A DNA stretch of 64,000 nt. It comes from Macrolepiota albuminosa (Eukaryota; Basidiomycota; Agaricomycetes; Agaricales; Agaricaceae). The translations under genes were made by a program, and so were the position numbers. The notes below the pieces were generated by a model. The model was not told where the DNA came from, did not search any database, and worked only from the letters and a program-made list of their open reading frames with translations. Position 1 is the stretch's first letter, and the number at the start of each line of letters is the position of its first letter. Positions 43,531 to 55,066 of this stretch are shown piece after piece. Where the stretch lies: positions 2,046,001 to 2,110,000 of the forward strand of contig JAMWFC010000082.1 in the NCBI GenBank assembly GCA_027475525.1. The letters run 5' to 3'.

Positions 43531-46052
43531 GGAGCTCAACACATCTACTTATAGCACTGTAGCATAGTCTGCTATGTGGCATTGGCCACATAGCTTTTAC
43601 TTAGTATAATGATTGAATATTATATTATATTTATTATAATATAATATTATGTATATAATTATAAATAGTTAGCTACATGCTGCTTATTAAGCAGCTTATT
43701 TTGTATTCATACTACATTGTCAATAGACTGGACTAGTCTGATTCTGTGTAGTGTGAACTCTAAGCTCTCACTTACTCCGTAACTTCATTATATTTTTTTG
43801 AATCAGCCAGCTAGGATCTATTGCCTAACATTCAATGTCAGTTGCTAAGTTCATTGACAGAACTCTATCAGCTTCTCAAGCTTTGTGCATAGCCATATTA
43901 TGCAAATTTCAAACAGGGAATTGATGATTAACCCTATATCTACAGTCACTACTCATAGTGAGTGGAACATCCATGACCTATGAAGAGACTTAGCAGATAC
44001 TCAGAATGCGCAAGCATTCAATGTGGGCCAGTCAAAATCCAAGGCTCGAGATTGAGGTTGGAGCACTGACCTGCCCAGGAATGAGAGCAAGGCCCAGAGA
44101 GCTGAGAGCTCGCAACATGATGGCCAGCAATGGCCTTGGAACAAGATGCCTGAGGAGGATTAACTCCACCAGTTACACAGCTGCCAGAAGGACTTTGACA
44201 GTCCAGCCAGTTAGCTTCCAAAGGGCCCCCTGATGAGGTTAAGCAGTCGATAGGCACCCAGAGCATCTCAGAAGACATCAATTTGTCAGTATGGACTGGA
44301 GGACCTATGCCCCCAAGCTGGAGTAGTAGGGCTAGGCAGGCCATAGCAGGCTCAATGCCCATCAGGATAGTGGAAGCCTGCATAGAGGAGGTATCAGAGG
44401 AGGATGCAACTCCTGAAGCAGGCAGCGCAGAAAATTGTTTTCCATGCACACCAGCAGTGGAGGAGGTCCAGGAGGTTGCCAATCTCCTAGAGGAGGTTGT
44501 TGAGTTGTCTACTGATGATGATGCCAGAGCAGAGGAGCAGCAGTTGAAAACCACTTACACTGTGCACTTGCAGGTGGTCTGAGATTTACACCCAGAGGTG
44601 ATGAAATACACCACTCAGGCATGACTCGAGCATTATGCTTCTGTGCATATTGTAGCACTTAGGCAACAAGGGCACAAGATGATAAAGTAGCACACGAGAT
44701 CTAGCAAGAAAAATAAAGACTCAGAGTGTATTAGGACATGTCTATTGGTTTGTATTCACCTAGCAAGAAAAATAAAGACTAGGTAATGTAAGTATTGTGC
44801 AATGGAATGAAGTTTATCTCGCCTCACCTCAGAGTGTATTAGGACACGTCTGAGGTTGGCCGTACGTAACTATGGTAGTATATGTAGTGCGGGTAAAAAC
44901 AGATAACGAGCGTTGGGGATGCAGGGTCAATATAAGAGAGAACAAAATGACATACTAAAAAAGGAAAGGCGTAAAGAATTTTGTAACGAGGGTATGTTCG
45001 GGACCTTTGGCCCAGCTTGTAAGAATTAGTATCCGATGGTTTCTCCAACACAAGATGCCCACTGTATTCAGTACTAGATATACTAATTTGATGGTGAGAG
45101 TTCTTACTCTAGAACTTCAGATGTATTTGCAGCATAAAGTTGCAAAGCAATCAGGGATGTTGACTCTCTGGAGCCACACTTCTGAGGAATGCTTGGCATG
45201 TTGTAATCAGGATGTCAGAGTTGAGCTAATAGAGGCATTAGCATGGGCACAGGAAGTGCCTGAGGCAAATCCAATAAGTATCTTTTACACTCCAGCAGGA
45301 CAAGGATGGTGTGAGGACCTTCTGCACATGCATAACTGAGACCCTAGAACAGAGATTTCAGGCCCAGATAGACAAGCTAGTACTGCTTTTAAGGTGGAGA
45401 GCAAGGCATCTTTGATGCCGTGCATGCCAATGGCAGAAATATTGAGCAACTGAGTTGCATATCAATGTATGTGCAATGGCAATCTCAGGGCTAAGGGATA
45501 GTCCCTTATAGACAATCAGGGCATTGTATTTGAGGGCACTAAGCCCATTGATGAGATGTGTTGTTGATTTGTGATGCAGGGCCAGGAGAATCAATCTTCT
45601 TCAGAGTGAGAGTGGCACAACAATCATGATTAAGGAGACTTCCTCAAGCAAGATAGTGCCACAAAATGTGATGTCTCTGGTAGATGCCAGGACAAGTGCC
45701 CTAGATTGACTCCCCAAGAGGAAGGCAATTATGCTCACAGCCAAGGAGGCTTGGGACATCTATTGCAGAGTAGACAAGAGAAATTGCTTCTCTAAGCTGC
45801 TGATCTAGCGACTAGATCCCTGGGCCAATGAGAGGCCATTTGTATGCATTGTGAAGCCATGCATGACTGCCTTTATTGTGTAGTCAATAATGCCTTGGAA
45901 GTAACCTTATAGTTACCAGACAGGGTAAAGCTACGTAAAGCAGATAGTAGGCACATTTGTGCCTATTCAGGTGCTTCCAAGTTTAATGACTTGGAGGACT
46001 GGGCAATGGATGTATGCACCCACCTCATCATGTGTTTATATGAGGGTACTGT
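43531..46052. other. CpG-poor repeat debris, not resolved
   Basis: It contains an AT-rich palindrome (about 43600-43660) and a possible LTR start (tgtagcatagtctgc, about 43560). An Asp/Glu-rich frame lies at 44283-44582 (+). The direct repeat ctagcaagaaaaataaagac occurs at 44701 and 44760. A gag-like end is present (FNDLEDWAMDVCTHLIM, about 45980-46040). These look like remnants of at least one further retroelement. The 178-codon ORF at 44018-44554 (-) shows no family features. Confidence 0.35.
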
Positions 46053-46983
46053 TGATGATGCCCAGAGTTTGATCAGTAACAAATATAGCAATAGTGTTAC
46101 TGTACCAAAAGCTTGCATTGGACATGCTAAAAGTGATGTGAGGAGTCCCAGGCAGGTCCCAGAAAACGCGCCTATGAAAATAAGGTAAAGTCAGAAAAGG
46201 AGTCGGCAAGTGTCAAGCGCTAAAGTAAAAGCGCCTAGGGAAGAAGCGGTAAGTGATCACGACAAGATAAGTGGCAAGAACATGGTAAGCTTAGCAAAGT
46301 CTAAGCAACGTTAATGCCTGCCATAGCTGCAAGGTGCAAGTTATGACGTTGGCTAGCGATAGTCTGCAACTGCCAATGACTTTGACGTTGCCGACTGTAA
46401 ATGAGCTTTGGACCATATGGGAGACTGGAGTAAGTGGGCAGGAAACTCTCTTCTTGTTGTTCTATGTACAAGTCGATAAGCACTTTTTATACTACAAGGA
46501 GTTCACCGTCACCAGTGACTAACAATTGCCAAAATGCAGTAAACTAGAAAATTTTATAGGGGTAGCTCCAACGGTTTCAGATCCCTACCATCCATTCAAG
46601 ACCCTTAGCAATGCCAGGCAGCAGATCACAACGCTAAAACATCAATCCATCAACCTTCTGTCTGTCCAAAATACTAAGCGGTATCAGGTGCCAAATCAAG
46701 GCGCTAAGTGATGTCAGATGCCAAGGTCAAACACCAAGCTGTTTGTCAGTTTTTGATAGATCGTCAGTCTTCTTTCCAAGCGCTGTCGTCAGTAACTGAT
46801 GCCATCTGTCAGTTGTCATTCTGTCTGCTATTGGCGCTATCATTGATTGGATTTGCTTCTTGCTGTGTGCAGCCATCAAATATTGCCAAAATTGGTTAAT
46901 TAGTGTGTGCTAATGTATCCTGAGCCAGTGCCGTGTTGCCGTGGCCTGCCGTTGATGCACTGATCCTGTATGGGGTCCTATCA
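46053..46983 (-). repeat. Family-B LTR (3' LTR of a truncated element)
   Basis: tgatgatgcccagag to ggggtcctatca, 931 bp. It is followed by tctcctcccaactgaaaaat, the polypurine tract and adjoining block shared with family A, so internal sequence lies to the right. Confidence 0.85.
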
Positions 46984-47151
46984 TCTCCTCCCAACTGAAA
47001 AATTGACTGTCCTCAGTCACCAAATATGGTTACCGTTACCGCTTTTGTGACAAGTAGTCTGTGCGTTCTTCAGATTTTGTTTATAGTCCTGGCACATGAG
47101 TTTGGACTTCGATTTCTCTCCCCATTTTTACCTGGCGCTTTTATTAGAATT

Positions 47152-48415
47152 ATGTCCTTTTGTATTCCAACTCTGCCCCCAGTACCGTCTTGCGAGGCTC
47201 AAGACACTGCCTCCACCTATATCAAAAAGGCAAACAAATTTATTAGGCACATCGAGGGTGTGGGCGCGGAGGCACCTCCAAACTTGATTGTTGCTGTGAT
47301 GAAATTGTTGGAGTGCTGGTATGAGGTTTGCGTCCTTGGCGTAGGGTGGGATAGAGAAATCAAGGTGTGGAAGTGGTGCCGAGCCTGCTATGTGGATCAC
47401 CATGGCGCTGATTGGTTGGCGCCTTTTGCTCGTTTTGTGAGTGTTTCTAATTCTTGCCGTGTTGCTAGCTGATCATGTTACTAGGCGCCCCCTCTCATTC
47501 CAACAATTGAGGACGAGTTGGAGGACATTCTGTCTGGGGTGTTGCCAATGACAGTAAGCACACCTGCGGCAGAATGAGTATTTCTAACTCATTCATCCTG
47601 ACTTAGCTTTGGTCTGATTTGTCTCCTCACAGCAAACAGGAGGTGTTGGTGCCCCTTGCACACATTCAGGTGGACGAGGAGATCATAGCAAGGTGAGAGG
47701 AGGTTTCCTGAGATTCTCGGGAGATTACCAGGGCACTAGAGGAGCGAGAGAGGGTGGCAGCGTTGGCAGCAGAGATCGAGGAGATTGCTGTGGGGAAGGC
47801 ACCTGCCACCAAGAGGCAGAGGACTGAGGAATCCGGCAAGGTAGGTTGTGCCAGCAGCACTTCAAGCCCAGTGCTGCCGGCTAGCAAGTCGGGCTCGCTG
47901 AGGAAGCCGGCAGGTGCTTCCAAATGCAAAGTATATGCTGATTTTGCTTGCTGTTGCTGGTGGTCGCTAACGATATTCGCAGAGTCACAAAGCGGCTCCT
48001 CAATATGCAGTAAATAGTACTTTGAAACCTGGTCTCCTCATTTATTGTGATTTGTTTAGGTGCCTACGCAGTCCCACTTCAACGACAAGAAGCTCAAGGG
48101 TCTGCTCTTGCTGCATTGCAAGGAGGCTGTCTTGGGCGAGGGTCAGGAAGCCAGCATCATGATAGAGGAGATGAAGGGAAAGAAGACCGTTTCCCTGGCG
48201 ACCTGGCAAGCATTCAAAGAAGCATGGGGGGCGGTAAGTGACAATGTTTTTATTACTTCCCGCTAACCTCCAGATATAGTGTAACAAATGCTGGGCCAAT
48301 AATGACCCCAAAGACTGTTGGTTCCCGACTGGAGCCCAGCCATGTTATTGTTGTGGCACCCTCAAGCGTGCGTGCACTATTGACGGGGCTAAAAGTCGTG
48401 AGCGTGGTGGTGCGC
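47152..48415 (+). pseudogene. Decayed antisense gene of a family-B element
   Basis: Exon 1 starts at 47152 (MSFCIPTLPPVPSCEAQD) and aligns by pattern with aORF1 exon 1 of A1 (...WCRACYVDHHGADWLAPFARF against WCVARYREYEGADWLRPFVDLF). Further exons carry ALEERERVAALAAEIEEI and, after an intron with gtaagt donor, CNKCWANNDPKDCWFPTGAQPC. This is the same Cys motif as in A1 (CDKCWSENDPEGCWFPT). Stops are present (for example near 47697), and the gene is cut by the LTR at 48416. It shows that family B also carries the antisense gene. Confidence 0.8.
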
Positions 48416-49343
48416 TGATGATGCCCAAAGTTTGGTTAGTAACAAATATAGCAATAGTGTTACCATACCAAAAGCTTGCGTTGGGCATGCTAAAAGTAAT
48501 GTGAGGAGTCCTGGGCAGGTCCCAGAGAACACACCTATGAAAATAAGGTAAAGTTGGAAAAGGGTCAGCAAGTGTCAAGCGCTAAGGTAAAAGCACTTAT
48601 GGAGGAAGCGGTAAGTGAACATGGCAAGGTAAGTGGCAAGAACACGGTAAGCTTAGCAAAGTCTAAGCGACGTTAATGTCTGCCGTAGCTGCAAGGCGCA
48701 AGTTCATCGAGGGTTAGCAATAGTCTGCAACTGCCGATGACTTTGACGTTGCCAACCGTAAATGAGATTTAGACTGTATGGGAGACTGGAGTAAGAGGGC
48801 AGGAAACTCTGTTCTTGTTGTTCTATGTACAAGTCGGTAAGCACTTTTATACTACAACAAGATCACCGTTGCCAGTGACTAACAATTGCCAAAGTACAGT
48901 AAACTAGAAAATTTTATAGGGGTAGCTCCAACGGTTTCAGATCCCTACTGTCCATTCAAGACCCTTAGCAATGCCAGGCGGCAGATCGCAACGCTAAAAC
49001 ATCAATCCATCAATCTTTTGTCTGTCCAAAATACTAAGCAACGTCAGGTGCCAAATTGAGGCGCTAAGCAATGTCAGACACCAAGGTCAAACGCCAAGCT
49101 GTCTGTCAGTTTTTGATAGATTATCAGGCTTCTCCCCAAGCGCTGTCATTAGTGACTGATGCCATCCATCAGTTGTCATTCTGTTTGCTGTTGGCGCTAT
49201 CATTGATTGGATCTGCTCCTTGCCATGCACAGCCATCAAATATTGCCAAAATTGGTTAATTAGCGTGCGCTAAGGTATCCCGAGCCAGTGCCGTGTTGCC
49301 GTGGCCTGCCGTTGATGCACTGATCCTGTATGGGGTCCTATCA
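48416..49343 (-). repeat. Family-B LTR, second in tandem
   Basis: tgatgatgcccaaag to ggggtcctatca, 928 bp. Followed by the same polypurine/internal start as 46984, giving an LTR-internal-LTR-internal arrangement. Confidence 0.85.
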
Positions 49344-49513
49344 TCTCCTCCCAACTGAAAAATTGACTGTCCTCAGTCACCAAATATGGTTACCGTTACC
49401 GCTTTTGTGACAAGTGGTCTATGCGTTCTTCAGATTTTGTTTATAGTCCTGGCGCATGAGTTTGGACTTCACCTTTCTTCCCCTGATTTTACCTGGCGCT
49501 CATTTCAAATAAA

Positions 49514-49744
49514 ATGTCTTTCCGTATTCCAACTCTGCCCCCCGTTCCATCCCATGAGGCTCAAGACATAGCCCACGCTTACATTGAAAAAGCCAACAAG
49601 TTTATTAGATGCATTGAGGGTGTGGGTGCGGAGGCACCTCCAAACTTGATTGTTGCTGTGATGAAGTTGTTGGAGCGCTAGTTAGAGGTGAGGGTGCTAG
49701 GTGTAGGGTGGGATCGTAAAATTGAGGTTTGGGAGTGGTGCCGG
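49514..49744 (+). pseudogene. Truncated first exon of a family-B antisense gene
   Basis: MSFRIPTLPPVPSHEAQD and VGAEAPPNLIVAVMKLLER match the copy at 47152, with a stop after LLER. It is cut at 49744 by a sense family-B LTR. Confidence 0.8.
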
Positions 49745-49900
49745 TGATAGGACCTCATACAGGATCAGCGCATCAACGGCAGGCTATGGCAACGCGGCAC
49801 CAACTTGGGATACCTTAGCGCACGCTAATTATCCAATTTTGGCGATATTTGACGGCCAGGCACGGCAAGAAGCAGATCCGATCAGTGATAGCGCCAACGG
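49745..49900 (+). mobile_element. Left part of a sense family-B LTR, split by element A1
   Basis: tgataggacctcatacagg to gatagcgccaacgg. It continues at 63691 after A1 and reaches the window end. Confidence 0.85.
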
Positions 49901-50943
49901 TGATGATGCCAACTGTGGTTGGGTGCGCTGGACGTATACGCAGTACAACGCCGTCTCCAGCGCCTGGCGTATGGGTTTGTGAGGAGTCCCGGCAGGGTCC
50001 CGGTGTGCTCGAGCAGAGGTGATAGGGCGATGCACTAGATAATAGCGCCTCGGATGCTACCTAGCAAGTGGTAAGCGTCGTAGTTTAGGAGAAGTTATAG
50101 AGAAAGAAACGAATAGCGCAGCGTAGCGTGCCCGTAGGTGGCACCGTAAATGACGAAGACGAGATAGGCGAAGCTAGCGCCGAACTTGGTGGCAAAGTCA
50201 GGCAACGCTAGCGTGATTTGAACGCTAAGTGTAACTGGGTGCTCAAGAGGTTACGATTCGTTGTTATATACATGGCAAGTAGCTAGTTTTTATACTATGC
50301 GCTACATTATTTCCAAAATAAGTCCATTGACAGCGCTACCAATTAGCACCTCCCTTTGTGACTGTAGCTAATGGCCACCTGTCAACGGCAACCTGCAGCA
50401 CATGGGTGACGGCGACCAACGGCGACTCTAAAACTACTTAGAAGTGGTACGAGTTTGCTCACTTTTTGATGTAATTTAATTGGCCATGCCATCCTGGGGT
50501 ATGGTCAGGGAATCCTCGACAGACGCCGTGAGCGCTAATTCCGGCGCTAAACATTGTACCATCTTTTGATAGATTTAAATGTCGGGTCTGCGTGTATCCT
50601 GTCTCGTCGTCATTGATTCTTTTAGACTTCTGATTGAGGTGCCTCGGTGATTGACAGCGCCAATTGCTAACTCCTTCCAGTACTGATCGGGGTTTGGTCA
50701 GAGTCCCCTCCCGCCATTATGCTAGCGCTATGAGTCCTGAGTCTTCTTGGTCTTCAAAGTAACTGAGTGGAGTGCGCTGAGGGGCTGATACTGGTGATTG
50801 AGATGAATGGATAAGTCTTGCCATAGAGCGCCCGCGCTAGGGCTGCTCTGTACCCAAGGCTGGTCGCTAGAGCCTTTAGTGTGTCAAGTGTTGGTCGGCC
50901 TATAATGTCCCTTGATGCGCTCAGTCCGAGTAGAAGCCTATCA
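49901..50943 (-). repeat. 3' LTR of element A1
   Basis: tgatgatgccaactgtgg to gtagaagcctatca. The sense strand contains a TATA box (tataaaaa, 50294-50287). Confidence 0.9.
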
Positions 50944-50955
50944 TCTCCCCCCAAC
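50944..50955 (-). other. Polypurine tract of element A1
   Basis: Sense gttggggggaga, immediately upstream of the 3' LTR. The adjacent block caactgaaaaattgactg is conserved in family-B elements at 46990 and 49350. Confidence 0.8.
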
Positions 50956-51032
50956 TGAAAAATTGACTGTCCTCAGTCAAACGCCGTCGTTAATTTGACT
51001 GCGCTACGGTCCGTATAATGCCGCCGGCGCCT

Positions 51033-51040
51033 TATAAAAA
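51033..51040 (+). promoter_or_regulatory. TATA box of antisense gene aORF1
   Basis: tataaaaa lies 51 bp upstream of the aORF1 start codon and within 100 bp of the 3' LTR, pointing into the antisense module. Its position suggests an independent plus-strand promoter. Confidence 0.6.
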
Positions 51041-51090
51041 GTCGTTTTCCGTACTTCACCTTCCCGTGTTTTCCTTCCCATCTTTCCAGT

Positions 51091-53692
51091 ATGTCCACTT
51101 CTTTCGACGCCTCTGCTCTCCGCAATTTCCTGGCTAAGGCCTCCTATTTATTTGATCGTGCTAAGTCTGTCGGTCCCGCCGATGCGCCACAAACCGTCCC
51201 TGGTATTATGCAACTCTATCGGCGCTGGCTCGTGGTCCGCGGCTCCGACAGTTCCTGGGAGCGGGGTGACGAGGTTCGTGAGTGGTGCGTGGCCCGGTAC
51301 CGTGAGTATGAGGGTGCCGATTGGTTGCGCCCTTTTGTGGACCTTTTTGTAAGTTTTCTAAGTTTGATTTTGGCGTTGTGGCGCTAAGGTTCAGCGCCCA
51401 TACCAGGCTCCCTCCTTATCTGACGAGATCAACACGTTGTTGGCTAGTACCGAGGTCAGCGAAGTAAGTCCTTCCTTCTCCTCCCCCCTTTTTTTTCCAC
51501 TGTTAATCCTTGAGTAGTCGGTTGCCACGTCTCCCACCGTCGCCAGTCTTTCTACTGCCCCCTTGGCCTCTACTGTCCCTTCTGTTCCTGCCGCCCCTCC
51601 TTCTTCGACTTCTGTTCCGCCTCCTTCCGTTCTTGGCAGCCCTTTTTGTGGCGCTGCTTCTTCCACTCGCCCTGCCCCAAGCGCTGCTTCTCCCGGCCTC
51701 CTTCCGTTCTTGGCAGCCCTTTTTGTGGCGCTGCTTCTTCCACTCGCCCTGCCCCAAGCGCTGCTTCTCCTGTCCGTACTGCCCCTCCCCATTCGGCCAT
51801 CAAACGTATTGCCGTTTCTCGTAGCGAGCCATGACCCAGCCCGACGCGCCCAACTTCTCACGGTCCTCCGCATAATTTCACCATTGTTATTGAACGAGTG
51901 CCTCCTGCTTGTGCTAGTTCTCCTCCCAAACGTACCGTGCATTCTTTCCCTATCTTCCTTACTCCATTTTTCTGACTTCTCCCCTTCCAGATCAATCTCC
52001 CTGCTCGTGTTCCCCCTTTGTATGTCGTAAGTGCTTTGCTCGTTGTCGCTAGACTTTAGCGCCTAAATGTTAATGTCGATAGGCGCCTAACCAGACCATG
52101 TTCACCGACGCAGAGCTTCGCGACCTTTTGCGTCTTCGCCGTGATACTACCGTCATTGATACCGGCGTCCTGGCTGGTGTCCAAGTACTGGGCGGCAAGA
52201 AGAAGGTTACCGTTGCGCCCTTGGAGCGTTGCACGTTTAGGGCAAAGATTGGCACGGTAAGCACTGGTTTGCCCATTGGTAGATTCATGCCGTCGCTGAC
52301 TTCTTTCTTAGTGTGACAAGTGTTGGTCTGAGAACGATCCTGAGGGCTGCTGGTTTCCTACCGCGTCTCTGCCTTGCTATCGGTGCGATGCGTTGAAACA
52401 AGGCTGCGCCTTCAACGGGATTTGTACTCGTGAACATGGTAGGGACGCCATTATGCAAAGGAACTATGAGCGCGCGGTGTTGGTTCGTAACGCCCGGGAC
52501 TTCGTGCTGCAGCAACGTGATCTGGCGGCTATTCACCAACCCACGGTAATCAGCGCAGCCAGCCTGGCTCTGCCGACTACCCAGGATGGTACTACCGTGG
52601 CGGCACCTTTTGCTCGCTCTCCTCGTCGTCCCGTCCTTTTGAAGCGTAAGCCTGTTGTCGCGTCTCCTGGCAAGAGCCCTGGTAAGCACCGCAAGCTAGC
52701 GCCTGCTACGCCTGTGGTTTTGTCTTCGACCGAGTCTTCTACGGATGAGGGGGAAGGCACTGAGAGGGATGCCGAGGGAGAGGATGATGATGAAGCTGAG
52801 CCCGTTGTTGATGCTGATGCGCTGTTGGCGGTACGCGCTCTCCTGCTTCGCCTTACTCCCCCTATCGCCGCTAACCCTCGTCAGAGTGGCCCCAGTGGTA
52901 ACCAGTACGTATTTTCCTAACTTCTCTTTTCTTCGCGTGCTAACTTCTTGACTGATAGGTCCCCCACTCCTGTTCCCGCCGTAGTGGCTATCCCTGCTGC
53001 CGAAGATGTCATTATGTCTGATGCTGGCGCTACCCCTGCCCCCGAGTCGGTTGCGGCTAGCGACACTCTGGTGGCTCTTCCTATTACTCCGTCCCTTACT
53101 CCTCCCCACAGCTCCCCTTCTTTTACTAGTAGTCGCGAGACTTCTGCGGCGCCGGAGTCCGAAGGAACCCTGGTGCTGGAAGGTGAGCGTCGTCGCCGCT
53201 GGAGATACTTGCCTCCCTACGGCATCCATCTTTCTTCCGCCAGAGCTATGTCCCCCGGCGACGAGCGCCATGAGTGGACGCCCCGTGCGCCTGTAACTGT
53301 CCGGGTACGTCCGTCTTTGTTCGTTCCCCTTTTCTCCCCTTTTCTAATCCTCCAATAAGTTCGATCCCTTTTGGACGCCCCCTCCCGCCATGCGAGTTTC
53401 TGGCGATGCCTTCCCTTGGCTCGGGGACAAGTTCTCCTATCCCGTTACCTCTCTCCGTCCTTCTGCCGACCTTTGCCAGCAACTCCGTCATATCGAGGAT
53501 GCGACCGAAGCCGTTGGTTGCGAACTTGCCAACCTGTGTCCTTGCATCTCCACCTTAGCTCGCCGCGAGCGCCTCCTTCTTGAGCTTCATGACGATATTA
53601 CAGCTGCGCTTGAGTGGCAAGTGAGTAACTTGATCCAGGACGGGGACTTGCTTCCTTTGGGCGATCCCGCCCTTCCCGAGTATGATCCGTAG
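51091..53692 (+). CDS. Antisense accessory gene 1 (aORF1), Cys-rich protein of unknown function
   Basis: Eight exons: 51091-51348, 51395-51463, 51518-51936, 51991-52026, 52095-52256, 52312-52904, 52959-53304, 53360-53692. All junctions keep frame, and exon 3 does so only if the 77-bp duplication at 51619-51772 is removed. About 712 residues. Exon 1 is a helical domain (FLAKASYLFDRAKS, EWCVARYREYEGADWL). Exon 6 opens with CDKCWSENDPEGCWFPT, PCYRCDALKQGC, a possible zinc-binding cluster (CX2C...C...CX2C...C). An acidic stretch and a helical last exon (LGDKFSYPVTSL, ELHDDITAALEW) follow. One in-frame TGA (about 51831) aligns with AGG in copy A2. Conserved in families A and B; function unknown. 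Confidence 0.75.
51619..51772. repeat. 77-bp tandem duplication (likely assembly artefact)
   Basis: Unit at 51619-51695 repeated at 51696-51772. Removing it makes aORF1 exon 3 342 bp, exactly 114 codons. Confidence 0.9.
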
Positions 53693-54067
53693 TTGCTGAC
53701 CCTTAGCGCTTTTAAACTTTTATGGACTTTGTCTTTTTGATACGAACTTTGTAGTGTGTGATCCTAAAATAAACGCCTCCCTTGGCTTCAAATCGTCAGT
53801 TTGTAAGTAATCAAAAGAAAATAAGTAAAAAGGGGAAACGCTCAGTAGATCATCACAGCGCAAAAACCCCTTTGCTGACGCGGTCCAATAGCCATTACCG
53901 CGCCAGCCTAAGTAGAAAATAGGAACTGTCTGGAAATAAATAAGCGGATCCATGTAAGAAGTAGCACGTATAAAGAAATAGAAAACCAGTGATCGCTTAT
54001 GCCCGTTTAGCGCGGTTGTGAGTAAGCGCTGAACATCGAATGTCGATTCCCTTTTTGGAGGGGCCCA

Positions 54068-54221
54068 GAATAAGTTAAACACTTTTGATTGGCTAGCGCT
54101 CCTGTTAGGGTCCTGGCTCCTTGAGAAAAGACCTCCCACGCTGTGAATAAGTTAAACACTTTTGATTGGCTAGCGCTCCTGTTAGGGTCCTGGCTCCTTG
54201 AGAAAAGACCTCCCACGCTGT
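54068..54221. repeat. 77-bp tandem duplication (likely assembly artefact)
   Basis: Unit at 54068-54144 repeated at 54145-54221, between aORF1 and aORF2. Confidence 0.9.
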
Positions 54222-54347
54222 TGCTAATCGAAACACTTCCCGTGTCCTATAAATTACTTATGCATCAACTCGATTCCATCAGTCTTCACGATGGCCACCC
54301 CGTCTGGTTGCGTGTGGACTCGAAGCTGTGATCGCGCATATGTTACC

Positions 54348-54812
54348 ATGGACCCTCCCACTTTTCTGGACCGGGCCACCTCGTTCTTTCATCATTACCC
54401 TCCCAAGGGTATTCCTAAGTTGGCCGACGAAGTAGTCGAGTTGAGTCGTCGCTGTCGGCTTCTGCGGGCTGCTTGTGAAATCTGGGGAGACGCGTCCCTG
54501 TTAACGTGTTTTGGTACAGAGGCTACTTGGAGTCAGGCTTTCCATGTGCGTGTCTTGCTATTCTTGGCGCACTCCTTCTGACAGTCGCCCAAATCCAGGA
54601 AATTGCCACCGAAGACACGGCGGATCATCTTCAACTTTTGATGGAGGAAAGCTATTACCTGGTTAGTAACTGAGCCATCACCTCTCCTTCCATGTCTAAC
54701 GGCTCTTTTCCCTTAGTCCCCTCGCAAGTATACCGGCGCTCGTCTCTTTCGTGGTCCCCTCGAGGGGCCGACGGTTGTTAGCAAGCGCATTTCTTGGTTC
54801 GGCCCTTCTTGA
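54348..54812 (+). CDS. Antisense accessory gene 2 (aORF2), small protein of unknown function
   Basis: Three exons: 54348-54545, 54599-54661, 54717-54812, all phase 0, giving about 118 residues (MDPPTFLDRATSFFHHYPPK ... RISWFGPS). The start has a good context (ttaccatgg); an in-frame ATG at 54291 would add 19 residues. Introns use gtgcgt and gttagt donors. No domain recognised. It lies about 650 bp after the aORF1 stop on the same strand, antisense to the element's gag-pol. It could be a separate gene or part of a longer spliced unit with its neighbours. Confidence 0.55.
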
Positions 54813-55066
54813 CCTGTCGCGTGTTGTTTTTCTCCCCCCCCCCTTATTGTTTGAGTGAGGCGATCCCATCTTCTTCGCAGCGCCACCGGCCTAACATATT
54901 CCCAGCTTTTTGCTTCTTTTGCCGTAGTTATATGAAATACATCGTTGTTGTCGCGTCCTCGTGATTGTGCCGCATAAGTTCTGTTTCCTAAGTCCCTTCG
55001 ACCCTGCATAATGTCGCTAGGTATATATTTGAGATTTCCGGGCCTAGCGTTGTTAAGTTCTTCGGA

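Noticed and set aside
44018..44554. 178-codon ORF on the minus strand as a gene
   Set aside because: Ser/Thr-rich, no family features, in CpG-depleted repeat debris; an opposite-strand Asp/Glu-rich frame looks more protein-like.
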